Assembly: GCF_007655135.1 (NCBI RefSeq)
Contig: NC_045128.1
Coordinates: 36,054,811 to 36,118,810, forward strand
DNA length: 64,000 nt
Origin: Punica granatum
Taxonomy: Eukaryota > Streptophyta > Magnoliopsida > Myrtales > Lythraceae
Direction: 5' to 3'
Shown: piece by piece, positions 1-11,200 of the stretch
How positions within the stretch are numbered: the first letter of the stretch is position 1
How the letters are laid out: every line of letters starts with the position of its first letter
Made by a program: the position numbers and the translations under genes
Notes under the pieces: model-generated
Databases searched by the model: none
Seen by the model: the letters and a program-made list of their open reading frames with translations, nothing else
What the model was told of the DNA's origin: nothing

Positions 1-1440
1 TCATTCATTAAGAAAAAGAATAAGTTACGTGAATTTCTACCTCTTCGTCATGAATTTTTACCTCTTCAGCATGAAATATCACACATTTATGGGTTCATGT
101 ACCCAATAACTTGATCACAAGTACATCTATATTCCATGTATTGTTGTCGAGTGTTACCTCTCTTAGCATGTTCTACGACATGCAATATTAAATAACAAAA
201 ATTAATTAATAAGTAAATTGATACATTTTTTTATCAATTTTGAAAAGTAAAAAAAAGAAGTTATAGTAACGAATTTATTTTCATGTTTTATGGTGGCAGT
301 GTTTCTGACTTTATTTTTATAATGTGGTGATAAATCTAATTAGCATTTAAAATCAATATATTGAAAACTAAAACTTTTCAAAGATGTACCAAATTAATAT
401 TCTAACAAAAATATTCTAAAATAGGACAAAAATATTAATTTAAAATTTTCTGATTTTTAAATATATTATGAAAATTCTAAATCTAAAAATTCTAAAATTT
501 TTAACTAAAAACGAATAACAATTTTTTTAAAATATATTATTGTTATTGGCTATTTAGAATTTTTATTTCATTGTATTAGGTGATGGGCCTCTTTAGTAAA
601 TAATGATGATAATGATGATGAGTAGTAATAACAACAACAACAATAACAATAATAATAATAAAAAAAATTTCATTCAATAATCCATATTTTTTTAGGGCCA
701 TCAAGCCATACCCACTGCAGTTCCACTTTCATATGCATATATTCAGGTTCAGAAAGTGAATAATTTGATGAAGGAACCTCTGCTTGCACTATATCTTTAT
801 GCCCACTGCACTTCCACGTTCAATATATGCGTATTTTTTTCGGCATTTAGATTATAAATCTAGTGCAGTCTGAGTTGTTATAGACATGAAGGCCCACTTT
901 GATATCATATATAATATTTTCATCAAGCAATATTTAACTAAAAAATCTAAACTAATAGGATAATGTACTCAATTATCTTACGTATTCTCTTTCTATTTTT
1001 TCTCGGTAACAACAAAAATCTAAAATTGTATACCTATTCCGTGCCTCGATCATGGGAAATTCAAAATCTCATAGAGTGTGAGAACCCATAATTCGAAATA
1101 TCAAGCACGCAAATAATTGATTTCACTCTTGCCGAAAAACTTAACATATAAAGCGAGCAATAAAATTCTCCTTATGAAAACAGAATCAACAGTCCATTCC
1201 ATTATATTCTGCTTCCATCTTAAACGGAACTCAGCAAATTAGTGTTAAATTAAGAATATTTAACAACGAGTAAGGGTAGCCATATGGACGTTTTTGGACC
1301 GTACACCGCCTGCAATTGAGTGGTATCGGGTAGATTTTTTTTTTTTGGGTGGTGGGGTGGGGGTTAAGGTAGGCCTAATACATTAATGAAAGGTATCAGA
1401 TAGATTTGGATAAAGAGAGAGCCAACATATAATCTGATTC

Positions 1441-1441
<1 letters not shown>
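1..1441. other. AT-rich intergenic DNA, no gene seen
   Basis: Strongly AT-rich sequence with short poly-A and poly-T runs and stops in every frame. No coding segment, RNA gene or recognisable transposon end was found. The last few hundred bases before the first RING gene share short blocks with the upstream regions of the two other RING copies, so promoter sequence probably starts near 1480. Confidence 0.6.

Positions 1442-1472
<31 letters not shown>
1442..1472. repeat. (AT)n microsatellite
   Basis: About 15 uninterrupted AT dinucleotides, roughly 280 bases upstream of the first RING-H2 gene. Confidence 0.9.
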
Positions 1473-1474
<2 letters not shown>

Positions 1475-1753
1475 ATCGATCCCATATAAAATCTACCATC
1501 CTAGTGGATATAGATGAGGTGAAACCTTATTCTGTAGGAGTGCACAAAATCTAGTATTCGGATCTCTATCTCGGTTTCGAGTTTTGAATTAAATTACCAC
1601 TTATCCCTACAAGAAGAAAATCCAATCCTAGATTAGATTTGCTTAATACAAAAGCCAAGTCTCCTCACTTATACAAGGCATTATTATCTTCTGCAGCTTG
1701 CATCAACTCTGTCCCCGGCCCCTCTTGGAGTGATTGTGTTCGAGGCCTTGAAT

Positions 1754-2491
1754 ATGTCGCTCCATTATTTTTCGATCTCCAAGAGAATGAGATCAAACAT
1801 GCTGCAGCGAGCTACATCTAAAGATGTAGTCCGGTTCGACATATTATTCAAGTGGGAGATTGTCATGGTAAACCTAGGACCGCCGGTAATCCAGTTTTCG
1901 AAGATGATGGGTGAAAGCGGCACCCTTCCTGTAAAGAGCATGCGTGTGCCCAGAAGTGAACTCGGTTCTGAGGATGCAATGTTGAGTGCGATGACTCCCT
2001 TTCTAAACTGTGTCCCGGAGGCCTGGAGAGCAGAGATGACTGAGGAGCTGACATCGCTGGCCCGCTCTCTTAACGGGCAGTTAAGCCATCTCGGAAAGCC
2101 AGTCTCTCTGGTGGTCGAGGTCCGTGCAAAAATCCTGTCGGTGGTCAAGTGCAGGGAAGGTGACGGTCCTCTGGATCATCTGTTTGAGAAATTAACCGCT
2201 CTCGCAAAGGCTGATCCGTACAGGACGTTGTCTGAGCCGGCTACCCTCTCATCCCTGGAGGCACTGGAGGCTGTGTCAGCAGACCAGTTTGAAACTGATG
2301 ACAGGTGCTCGATCTGCACGGAGGAGTACGTGAGCGGTGGGTCATCGGAAGTCGTCTGCATGCCATGCTCGCATGCGTACCATCGACATTGTATTATTGA
2401 GTGGCTACGGAGGAATCACGTCTGCCCAATCTGCCGCTTCCAGATGCCACATGAAGTGATAATATATATTAGAGAATTACGATTAAGTTAG
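1754..2491 (+). CDS. RING-H2 finger E3 ubiquitin ligase, copy 1
   Basis: An intronless gene of 245 codons. Residues 185-227 form a complete C3H2C3 RING-H2 finger: CSIC, then PCSH, AYH, HC and CPIC, with the usual 10-residue gap before the last cysteine pair. In this family the finger binds two zinc ions and recruits an E2 to ubiquitinate substrates. The first 180 residues have no recognised domain but are conserved in the other two copies (block VPRSELGSEDA near 66-76). An upstream in-frame ATG exists at 1730; 1754 was chosen because all three copies share the start MS(L/I)HY. No signal peptide or membrane span is visible, so it is probably soluble. This copy differs from copy 3 near residues 31-40, where KRRTY is replaced by KWEIV. 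The function call is firm at domain level; the substrate is unknown. Confidence 0.85.
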   Translation: MSLHYFSISKRMRSNMLQRATSKDVVRFDILFKWEIVMVNLGPPVIQFSKMMGESGTLPVKSMRVPRSELGSEDAMLSAMTPFLNCVPEAWRAEMTEELTSLARSLNGQLSHLGKPVSLVVEVRAKILSVVKCREGDGPLDHLFEKLTALAKADPYRTLSEPATLSSLEALEAVSADQFETDDRCSICTEEYVSGGSSEVVCMPCSHAYHRHCIIEWLRRNHVCPICRFQMPHEVIIYIRELRLS

Positions 2492-3090
2492 TTATTAATC
2501 TTTCCTTGATAGATGACTAATCAAGCATATATATGTATCTATAAATATGTATTGTTAAGCAGCCTCGAATTTTTCAATGGGATGAACTTCTGAACTACAT
2601 CTCTACAGCACCTCTGTCTTGTTCATGCTAGAATTAGCAGTTAATTAAGGATTTTCCTTTTTTCCCATAACAATCAAGAAATATCTATGATGGATCATAT
2701 ACCATATGAATGTCAACGACATCTATATCTATATAATTATATAAATTAATTTAGACTCATGTCGATCAGAGCTTGACACATAAGCATTTTGAGTCGTTCA
2801 TCAACTCCTTAACGATTGACTTTTCAAATTTCTCCTCCTCATTAATGCGTACTTTTCACATTGAATTCCCATTTTTAATACATTCTTTTGATTCGTGCAC
2901 CCTCTTTGATTCAAGGAGCATTCCTTGGACAAAAATAGATTATATCTAGTTAATAAATATTAATTCGTCATCTCACGTGACACCGCGTGGTCTTTCTCAC
3001 TCTTCTACACATGCCACATGCTCATAACACCTTACCTCAAGCCGGGCTCTTCTCTTTGCCGCGTGGTGCGAGCGCGCATGAATGCGTGTA
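2492..3090. other. Intergenic, no gene seen
   Basis: The 3' flank of RING copy 1 followed by unremarkable AT-rich sequence. The GC-richer block from about 2980 to 3090 runs up to the retroviral-type primer site next door and may be the remains of LTR-retrotransposon internal sequence. Confidence 0.45.
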
Positions 3091-3329
3091 ACCATGGCTC
3101 TAATATCATGTTAAAATTTTAATTGGACTAATACGGGCTCAGGCCTATATCCAATTTAAAAACTCAAGTTGTTAAATTATGATATCCCAATCTCATGTAA
3201 ACCCACCTATATTTGCTTATTTGATCAACATCACCTTCTTTGATCGTCTTTGAAATTCATTTCATCCGAATTTGAATTCGGTTCCATTTTTGTCTCTGAA
3301 CCATCCGCTCTAAGGTATAAATCCCAACA
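3091..3329 (-). mobile_element. LTR-retrotransposon relic: one LTR plus primer-binding site
   Basis: Read on the minus strand, 3329-3109 starts TGTTGGGATT and ends in CA, the canonical TG...CA borders of an LTR of 221 bp. Directly downstream (3108-3091) is TGATATTAGAGCCATGG, which matches the initiator-methionine tRNA primer site TGGTATCAGAGC with two differences. This order (LTR then primer site) marks a 5' LTR. No gag, pol or second LTR is visible, so the element is truncated or a decayed miniature form. Its outer border falls inside the 3' end of the proline-rich gene at 3310-3684. Confidence 0.7.
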
Positions 3330-3684
3330 GTATGGGAATGGAGGGCTTGCTTGGGAGTGGAGGCAATGTGACCTTAGGAACAGCAGCAAGGATAGTGGGA
3401 AAGCTTGGAAGCGATGGCAGTGTGGGCTTAAGAAGACCCGGCTGGTCGATCGTGGGCAGTGTCGGTAGCATGGGCTGAGGCAGCGTTGTTGGGATTGAGG
3501 GCATTGGCGGTAACCCCTGCATCTTTGGCAGTACGGGGATGGAGCTGGGAGGCAGTGCGCCCCTGGGCAAGGTGGGTAATGTCGGAGCCGGTGGTGGAGT
3601 TGCATCAAGCAGGTGGCAAGCCGCTGAGCTCGTGCCGATGCTCAAGAAGAGCAGCAGGCCGATGATGCTCTTGCCAGAAGCCAT
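3310..3684 (-). CDS. Secreted proline-rich protein (PELPK/ARHLLD type), 3' end replaced by an LTR
   Basis: A 124-residue protein with an N-terminal signal peptide (MASGKS then a leucine-rich core), followed by a CHLLD motif and short PxLPxxP repeats. It belongs to the small plant cell-wall proline-rich proteins in which AARHLLD follows signal cleavage. The start at 3684 gives a clean signal peptide; an in-frame ATG at 3747 would add 21 residues before it. Compared with the intact copy at 20402, the C-terminal PFLSPPP tail is missing. The last codons (LLGFIP and the stop) lie at 3310-3329, inside the LTR that begins at 3329. The protein may still be made, but with a transposon-encoded tail. 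Confidence 0.65.
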   Translation of the reverse strand: MASGKSIIGLLLFLSIGTSSAACHLLDATPPPAPTLPTLPRGALPPSSIPVLPKMQGLPPMPSIPTTLPQPMLPTLPTIDQPGLLKPTLPSLPSFPTILAAVPKVTLPPLPSKPSIPILLGFIP

Positions 3685-3747
3685 TTGAACTTGTTGATAT
3701 TGATTATTTGAGAAAGTTTTGTAAATAATGGGTATACCACGTGGCAT

Positions 3748-4519
3748 GTGTCATAAACCAATTGGTGCTAAACACATCAATACAAGTGGTTACAAATTTA
3801 TGACATGTTTAAAATAAATAAATTTCTGGTGTCTTGTGATATAGTGTCACGTGGTATATCAATTACATATAAGACTTTTTTTGGGACGTGGAGCATTATA
3901 TAGCAGTCATTTTGCACGTTAGGTAGGTGACTTGCCCTATACAGAAGTTGACTATCAAAAAGCTACAAATTTTCCTTGATTGGTTTATAATGTTTGTTCC
4001 GCTCTTTCTCAATCCTTCCAAACAAAGAATGCTACCCCAATATTGTTCAGTTGTCAATTTTCCAAGCGTACATTCTATAGGTCCACAAAGTCAACAATTT
4101 GATTAAGGAACTAGAGGGACCCCTTGATCCTGTCCTTGTCGAAATTAATTGATTTCTTTTTTCCATGACATGTCCATAGGCACATGTCCATAGGCTTGTT
4201 TCTTCCATGTCAATGGGCTCGAAATACGGACACGGCATGCGAATGTCCACAATTTAATTAATTGTACTCTGATCTCTTCACAATCTGCATAGTTGCGCAT
4301 GTACAAAATTTCTTTCTTGTATTATGATGATTTATTCACAATCTGCGTCTGAATAAATTCATTAGATTTGTTTAAAAAATTTGGCACATCAACCGCCTGT
4401 TCCATGCCTGTCGCTCGAAAGAAGGTCGACCTGCGTTTCTTTTTAAAGGAGGAAACTGATCAACTTACAAAATGCTATATTCTCTATTATAGCATCATTC
4501 TCTGCTGTGAACTTCGATT
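3748..4519. promoter_or_regulatory. Upstream region of the TIR-NB-LRR gene
   Basis: No ORF of interest. A block at about 4080-4230 recurs in degraded form at about 10260-10420, upstream of the dead LRR fragment. This identifies it as part of the duplicated TNL promoter region. It contains a short internal duplication: CACATGTCCATAGG and its repeat near 4180-4200. Confidence 0.45.
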
Positions 4520-7500
4520 ATGGCTCCCGGAAAGCGTGGTCCTGCCTTTGATTCAATGGCAGAACGTTCCTCCATGAAGAAGAGACGAGCAAATGATAAT
4601 CCTTGTTCGAGGGAATCGTACCATCAGGTAGCTAGCTAGTACTTCAGTATAAAGTTGTGATCCTGAATTTTCTCCTGTACGAAATATGGTCACCTTACAT
4701 TCATCATTCGATGGCACAGCAGGATACTGATGGAAGTTACACCAACACTTTGTCTTCATCCTTTTCCTTGGCCGGCGCTGAGCAGGCACATGAGTTTGAT
4801 GGATTCCTGAACTTCAGAGGAGCAGACAATCGCAAGACATTCTCCGACTACCTCTACCACAGCCTGAAAGATGCAGGGGTCCGCGTCTTTAGGGACAGTG
4901 AGGAGCTCCATGTTGGGGAAGAGATTGACCGTAGGCTCATGGAAGTGATTGTACAGTCCAAGATCTGCATGCCCATCTTCTCCAAAGGGTATGCTTGGAG
5001 CAAGTGGTGCCTCAAGGAGGTGGCGGAAATGATGAAGTGCATGACGGTGGAAGCTAATAAGCACCTGATCATGCCGGTGTTCTTGGACGTCACGCCTGAG
5101 GAGGTACAGCACCAAACAGGATGCTTCGCTGATGCGTTCTCTTTGTACGAGGAGCAGTATGACCCTGAGACAGTGCAGGGGTGGAGGGATGCTCTCAAAG
5201 GAATCGTCAAACTGAAGGGTTTGGAACTCGTGAAAGTAGCAAACGGGTAAGCGGGCACCCTGCTAGGCTTACATTCTTGCTTATGAAAAGACGTATCTCT
5301 CTACTCATTCCCCTGCATAATAAATTCTTATGCCGGCCTGGGCTTCGGTAATTCACAACCCAAACCCCACCCCCCCCAAAACCAAAAAAAAAGAAAATCT
5401 TATGCTCTGGCCTAGAGTTTTCTTCCGTGTTGATCTATATTTGCTCTGAAAAATTTCTTCATCTGTATCAAATGACCGCAAATTGCTTACGCTATATGCT
5501 TCTGCAGTAACCAGGGAGAATTCATCAAGTTTCTGATTGGAAGGGTTCTCAGAGAATTGAAAAAAGCTTGCTTGGACGTGAACGAGGTCTTAGTTGGAAT
5601 TGATGACCGCATAGAGGAAGTCGTGAAATTGTTAGACGTTGGTGTAGAAGATGTTTGCATGGTTGGTATCTGGGGCATGGGTGGCATCGGAAAAACGACT
5701 CTTGCCAAAGTCGTCTACAACAAGCTTGTGGATCAGTATGAATCTTGTTGCTTCCTCAATGACATTCGAGAAACATCCCAATCCAAGGGCCTTTCGTCCT
5801 TGCAGAGAAAACTAGCCTCAGACATTTTAAGGCGCGAGCACGAAGAATTTGCTAATATCAGTGAAGGAATCGCTGTACTTCAGAGTAGGCTTCGTGGTAA
5901 GAAGGCCCTCATCCTTCTTGACGATGTTGACAATGTCAGCCAACTTAAGGCTCTTGCAGGAGACCTTCGTTGGTTCTGTCCACAAAGTAGGATCATCGTC
6001 ACAACTAGAGAAAAGATAGTGCTGGATCAATTTCAAGTAGGTAATACGTACCAGGTCGAGCTATTGGACGAACATCAAGCTCTGGAGCTATTCTCTAAGC
6101 ATGCATTTGGAGATGCCTTGCCAACGACTGATTTTGTTGATTTGTCCTTGGATATCGTTGAGATTGCTGGAAAGCTTCCTCTAGCCCTCGAGGTCATAGG
6201 TTCATCTCTGTTTGTCCATCGTGGACGCAGGGACATATGGGAGAGCACAATAGAACAACTGCGCATGGAACCGAATATGAAGGTCAAAGAGAAGTTGAAA
6301 ATCAGTTATGACTCTTTAGATCATAAGCAAAAGGAAATATTTTTAGATATTGCATGTTTTTTCACTGGAACAGATGTCAGAGATGTGATACCCACGTGGG
6401 ATGATTGTAAGTTCTTCCCTGCAGTCGGAATCGAAATCCTTCAGCTAAAGTCTCTAATCAAAATTTTGGATGGCAACAAGATATGGATGCACGATCAACT
6501 CATTGACCTCGGGAGACATATTGTGGACCAAGAAAACTACAAAGAACCGGAGCTACGGAGTAGGCTATGGCGTAGTAAAGAAGCAATTAAAGTATTAGCA
6601 GACCAACAGGTAGGAGTGCTTCCATGAATATTGGATAAATATCGGTTCATTTTATATAATGTTTGTTGAAATGATCTTATCAAACAATTAATTTTGGAGC
6701 AGGGTACCTCAAAAGTCGAAGCTATGGCAATTTTTCAGGAGGAATCTCGTTTCATCGTGAAGGGAGATTGTCTCAGGAGCGAACATTTCAAAAAGCTGTC
6801 AAAGCTAAGGTGTCTTCAGCTAGTCGGTGTTGGACTTGATGGAAACTTTCAGCATCTTCTGCCAGAGCTCAGATTGTTGAGATGGAGCTGGTGTAATGTG
6901 TCTTTGCCCGCCTATCTACATCGAAACAATTTAGTTGTGCTTGATTTGTCGTGCAGCTGGATTGATGAGGATTGGAACGGCTGGAGCTCACTCAAGGTCT
7001 CACTCAATTTAAATCCTATCGGTTTTATCTTATAGCAACTAAGTATGCTTTTAACACATCTTGGTTGTTTCTTCTGTTCTTCAGATGGTGAAGCTGAAAG
7101 TCCTTAAGCTCTCCTATTGCCCAGAATTAAGAAGGATTCCTGATTTTTCGGCATTCCCAAACCTGGAGAGACTGATGCTCTATTTCTGTTTGAATTTGGT
7201 TTCAGTCGATCCATCAATAGGGCTTCTCAAAGCTCTTAACATCTTAGATATGAGGAAATGTCAGAGCCTAAGGAAGTTGCCAAAGCAGTTGGGTTCCTTG
7301 GAGGCATTAACTGAGCTTATCATTGACGGAACATTTATACAAGAGATACCTATTTCAACAGGTATGAAGAAGCTTGAATTTCTATCCGCAAACCAGTGTA
7401 AAAATCTTAACCGAATCCCAGAGTCTGTTGGGTCACTCATGAAACTGAAACGGCTGTCACTGGAGGGCTGTTGTGGACTAAAGGAACTCCCGGACTCCAT

Positions 7501-9017
7501 CGGGCAGTTAAACTCCTTAGTTGAGCTACGCTTGGGGAATTCTGGAATAACAAGTTTACCCCGAAGTCTTGGAACTTTAGAGAAGCTTGAATTGCTAGAT
7601 ACCAGTTGCTGCTCATCACAGGAGGGAGAAATTCCCACTGAAGTTGAGATGGTTGCGAGAATTTCACGGTGTGCTCGGTTAGGCTTCGGACGGGTTAAGA
7701 TTCTTCCTGAAGGTATTAGCAGTCTTTCTCGTCGCCGCACTCATTACCGGAAAGGACGTCTTCAGACTCTCCCGGAGCTTCCCTCCAGCCTAATTAGTCT
7801 AAAAGTTGAAGGTTCTACAAGGCTGGCTTTCCCGGATCTCTCGGCCTTGATTAATTTAAAGGAATTGTATCTCTGCGGGGATTTTAAGCTTAGTGGAGAA
7901 TGCCTGGCCAAATTGTTTAAGTTGGAGAAATTGGTTTTGAAGTCAGTAAGCATCATCAGCTTACCCGAAGAAATCGTTGACTTTTCTCGACTGAAAGAAA
8001 TTGATATTTCTCATTGTACAGAGCTTAAATGCCTTCCGGTACTTCCCTCGAGCCTGTGTCTGCTGAAAATTCGCCTCTGTTCATCCCTGCAGAAGCTGCC
8101 AAGTCTTTCAAACTTGAAGAATTTATTGGAATTACGTATAGATTGTTGCGCCATGGTCACGGAGATTGATGGCCTTGGGGATCTAGTCTCACTCCAAGTT
8201 TTGTGCATCCATGACTTCCCAGAATTATCCAAGTTAAAGAACTTGTACCCACCATTTGCTTCGGGCAATAGGAAGCTATTTGAGATCCCAGGCATTAAAC
8301 AATTCGTACAAGCTGCGAATCATAAACTTCTCCAACTGGACATCCCTAGGGCGGTTACCTGAATTATCTGACCTGGAGTTGTTGGTGGAATTGAACATTT
8401 GCAGGTGTAAAGCAATTGAGAGCATACCTGATCTGTCGAGGTTACAGAGGCTAAAGAATCTGATATTGGAAGGGTGCGACAATTTGCGAGGACTTAATGG
8501 GCTCGGGGAACTAGGATTACTTGAACTATTGAACATGAATGGATGCAAAGCAATTGAAAAGCTGCCGAATCTATCAAGGTTGCAAAGACTAAGGGTCCTG
8601 AGGATGGAAGGATGCGACAAGTTGCGCCGTCTAGGTGGCCTTCAAGAATTGAAGTCACTGCAGATCTTGGACATCAGTGGCTGCAAAGCAATCGAAGTGC
8701 TGCCAACTCTGTCGAAGCTGCAAATGTTAAGGGAGCTGAGAATGGAAGCGTGCGAGAAGTTACTGCGGCTAGAGGGACTCGAGGAATTGGAATCACTCAA
8801 TGTATTGGACATAAGTGGATGTAGAGCGATTGAAAAGCTACCGGATCTGTCAAAGCTTCAGTTGTTGAGGTCTCTCAGCATGGGAGATTGCGAGAACATT
8901 AGAGAGGTTCTGGGACTCGACGAGTTGAGTGATCTGGAAGTGTTATGGATTTCCGGGTGCAGAGCACTAAAGTTACCCGATTTATCAAAACTGCTGCGCG
9001 TACTAACTATAGAATGA
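4520..9017 (+). CDS. TIR-NB-LRR (TNL) immune receptor, five exons, reading frame changes inside the LRR
   Basis: Proposed exons: 4520-4627, 4723-5246, 5508-6609, 6703-6996, 7085 onward, all GT-AG with matching phases. Exon 1 encodes 36 residues with a KKRR basic patch. The TIR domain starts at FLNFRG (about residue 63) and keeps SKWCLKE, whose glutamate is the NADase residue in plant TIRs. The NB-ARC has P-loop GMGGIGKTT (267-275), kinase-2 LILLDDVD, RNBS-B IIVTTRE, GLPL as KLPLAL, and MHD (about 538-540). Leucine-rich repeats follow. Frame 2 closes at 8362 (1,101 residues), while the LRR pattern continues in frame 3 to 9017. Either one extra base lies between about 8231 and 8360, or a short intron is removed. 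Donors at 8186 or 8198 with acceptors at 8291 or 8312 would keep the frame, though none has a strong consensus. TNLs detect pathogen effectors and make NAD-derived signals. Domain calls are firm; the 3' structure is not. Confidence 0.85.
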
Positions 9018-9394
9018 GTAGCCGAGGACATATGCTACTTGAGTCGATAAAATAAAGTCTGATTGCAAATTTAGTATATCGGGAGGTATATATCCCATAG
9101 AATGCCTAATCTGATATGTATCCTGAGAAAGATATCTAAATCATTTTAATCTATCGTCCTTGTAGATAGATTTGCCCTGTTTAATTTGGTCTTTCTTCTA
9201 TATAATCGGATAACCGTATCTTGGGTACGACTTTTGAGTTTCATATGAAAATATGACTTATTAATGAAGAAAATCTATTCCTACCTAATGTTTAAATACA
9301 AAAGCCTCTCTCAGTGATATAAAACTCGCAGGTTAATTTCTCCAGCATATATCAACCCTCCTCTCTTGGTGTGATTGCGTTCGAGGCCTTGAAT
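9018..9394. promoter_or_regulatory. TNL 3' flank and upstream region of the dead RING copy
   Basis: An AATAAA-like signal lies about 30 bases after the TNL stop. From about 9080 the sequence resembles the upstream regions of RING copies 1 and 3, with shared TATATCCCATA, GTTTGAGTTT-like and CGAGGCCTTGAATATGTCGCT blocks. The promoter was therefore duplicated together with the gene. Confidence 0.5.
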
Positions 9395-10066
9395 ATGTCG
9401 CTTCATTATTGTACATTTCGGAAGAGAATATTGAGATTGAACATGCTGCAGGGAGCTACACAGTTCGACATATTTCTCAAGAGGCGTACTTACACTGTGG
9501 CCCCCGGATCGCCGATGATCAACTTGGCCGAGAGTGAAAGCGCCATTGTTTTGGCGAGGACATATGTGCCCAGAAGTGATCTCGGTTCCGAGGATGCAGT
9601 GCTGAGAGCGATGACTACCCTCCTTGACAGTGTCTGGAGGTCTGGAGAGCAGCGATGACCGAGAAGCTGAAGTCGCTGGCCCGCTCTCTTGACGAGCAGC
9701 TGAGCAACCTAGGAGAGCCAGTTGCTCCTATGGTCGAGGCCCGCTTGAAAACCGTGACATTTGATCAAGTGCAAGGAAGGTGACGATCTTCTGGACCTTC
9801 TGTTTGAAGAACAGGCCATGCTCGAGAAGGCAGAATCATCCAAGACAGGGTATGATCCGGCCACCCTCTCATCGCTCAGGTCACTGGAGATTGTATCGAC
9901 AAACCAGTTAGAAACCAATGACTGGTGCACGATCTGCATGGAGGATTACATCAGCGGTGGGTCATCGGAAGTCGTTCGCATGCTATGCTCGCATACATAG
10001 CACCGTGATTGTATTATGGGGGTGTCTACGAAGGAATCACGCATGCCCTATTTGTCCCTTGATGTT
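9395..10066 (+). pseudogene. RING-H2 finger pseudogene, copy 2
   Basis: Homologous over its length to RING copies 1 and 3 but broken several times. The first frame ends at 9656-9658 after a one-base loss near 9636 (GTCTGGAG where the others have GTCCCGGAG). The C-terminal part continues in another frame with CTIC, then MLCSHT, where the tyrosine codon is replaced by TAG (about 9998). A one-base gain follows near 10018, then CPIC. At least two frameshifts and one nonsense change separate it from function. Its ATG and upstream sequence are still recognisable. Confidence 0.85.
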
Positions 10067-10259
10067 TGAGTATTGTGAATGGAGAAAATCCACGCAAGTA
10101 GAGTTTTATCCCTTAATTTGCCGAGCTGGCTCAAACCGTATGAGTTGGAGTCGATTAGGCTTTGAAATATTACAGTGCACACCGAAAAAAAAAAGGATTA
10201 ATTTATCAATATGTGTATGCCTAGGCAAGTCAAATTCCTCTTCTATATGCTACCCATAA

Positions 10260-10690
10260 TTTTTCAGTCATAAGAGAGGGCCCGACGTGTAACTTCATTC
10301 GATAAGAAATAGCTAAAGAGACCCCTCGAACCTTGCTCCAATCATTTTTTATTTTAGTTCCATAACATTTCGCCTTGGTTCGTTTCTTCCGTGTCAATAT
10401 GATCAAAATATCATGCCAATGATGAGGCTGTAGGGCCTGCAGAAGTAGAGCCACCGAAGGAATTCGACATAAGCGGGTCCAGATCTATCGAGGGATCACC
10501 TCAAGGTTAATAATAATAAGGGATCTGAGAAAAGAAGCGTGCAGGAGTTGCACCGGCTCGAGAGATCGCAAGAACATTAGAGAGGCTCCAGGAGTTCGAG
10601 GAGTTGGGCGATCTAGAAGTATAATGGATATCCGGATGCAGAGCGCTAAAGTAACCCGGCCGATAAATGATAAGCAGTCGAGGATGTATA
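10260..10690 (+). pseudogene. TNL remnant: promoter piece joined to the 3' LRR end
   Basis: Positions about 10260-10420 resemble the sequence upstream of the intact TNL (about 4080-4230). Positions about 10500-10690 resemble its last LRR exon (about 8720-9010), including a GCGAGAACATTAGAGAGG-like block and the CGGATGCAGAGCGCTAAAG block. The TIR, NB-ARC and most LRR sequence are missing and stops are present. The simplest reading is a second TNL copy that lost about 4 kb internally. Homology was judged by eye. Confidence 0.6.
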
Positions 10691-11200
10691 TGTTAATAAT
10701 TTACGGAGATAGTGAAGATATTAGAGATACATGGTGGTCATAGGCTTAAGCCACGAAATTGGATTAATGCACTGCTCTAGAATTTGCATAAAGAATTCGC
10801 CTATATATCTAAAGGCTACAATTTATTAGGAAATAAATAATTTTAAAATAACAAAAATAGATATTAAAAAATCTCTGAGATATCATTTAACATAATTGAT
10901 CAATAAAATCTTATTTAAATATTCTATGTCCTAAAATATCGAATATCTTTTACACTATATATATCCCATAGATGCTTGATCTAATTCATTCTAAGACATC
11001 GATCCCCGTCTAATCAAACCTCCTAGTTTTGAGTTTTGAATCCGAAAGAAGAAAAAAGATCTAATCCCATATTAAATTGTGAATACAAAATTAGCCATAC
11101 GTCCCCTCACTTATACAAACCTCGGATGTTAACTTAATTATCCTCCTTATATCAACTCTCTCCCCTCTCTCAGTGCGTGTCTTCGAGCTAGGCCGTAAAT
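10691..11200. promoter_or_regulatory. Intergenic and upstream region of RING copy 3
   Basis: AT-rich sequence with no ORF. From about 10965 it shares short blocks with the upstream regions of RING copies 1 and 2: TATATCCCATAGA, GTTTTGAGTTTTGAAT and CCTCACTTATACAA. Confidence 0.45.

Noticed and set aside
4756..5258. Minus-strand ORFs of 119 and 134 codons over the TIR exon
   Set aside because: Shadows of the TIR coding frame; no domain.
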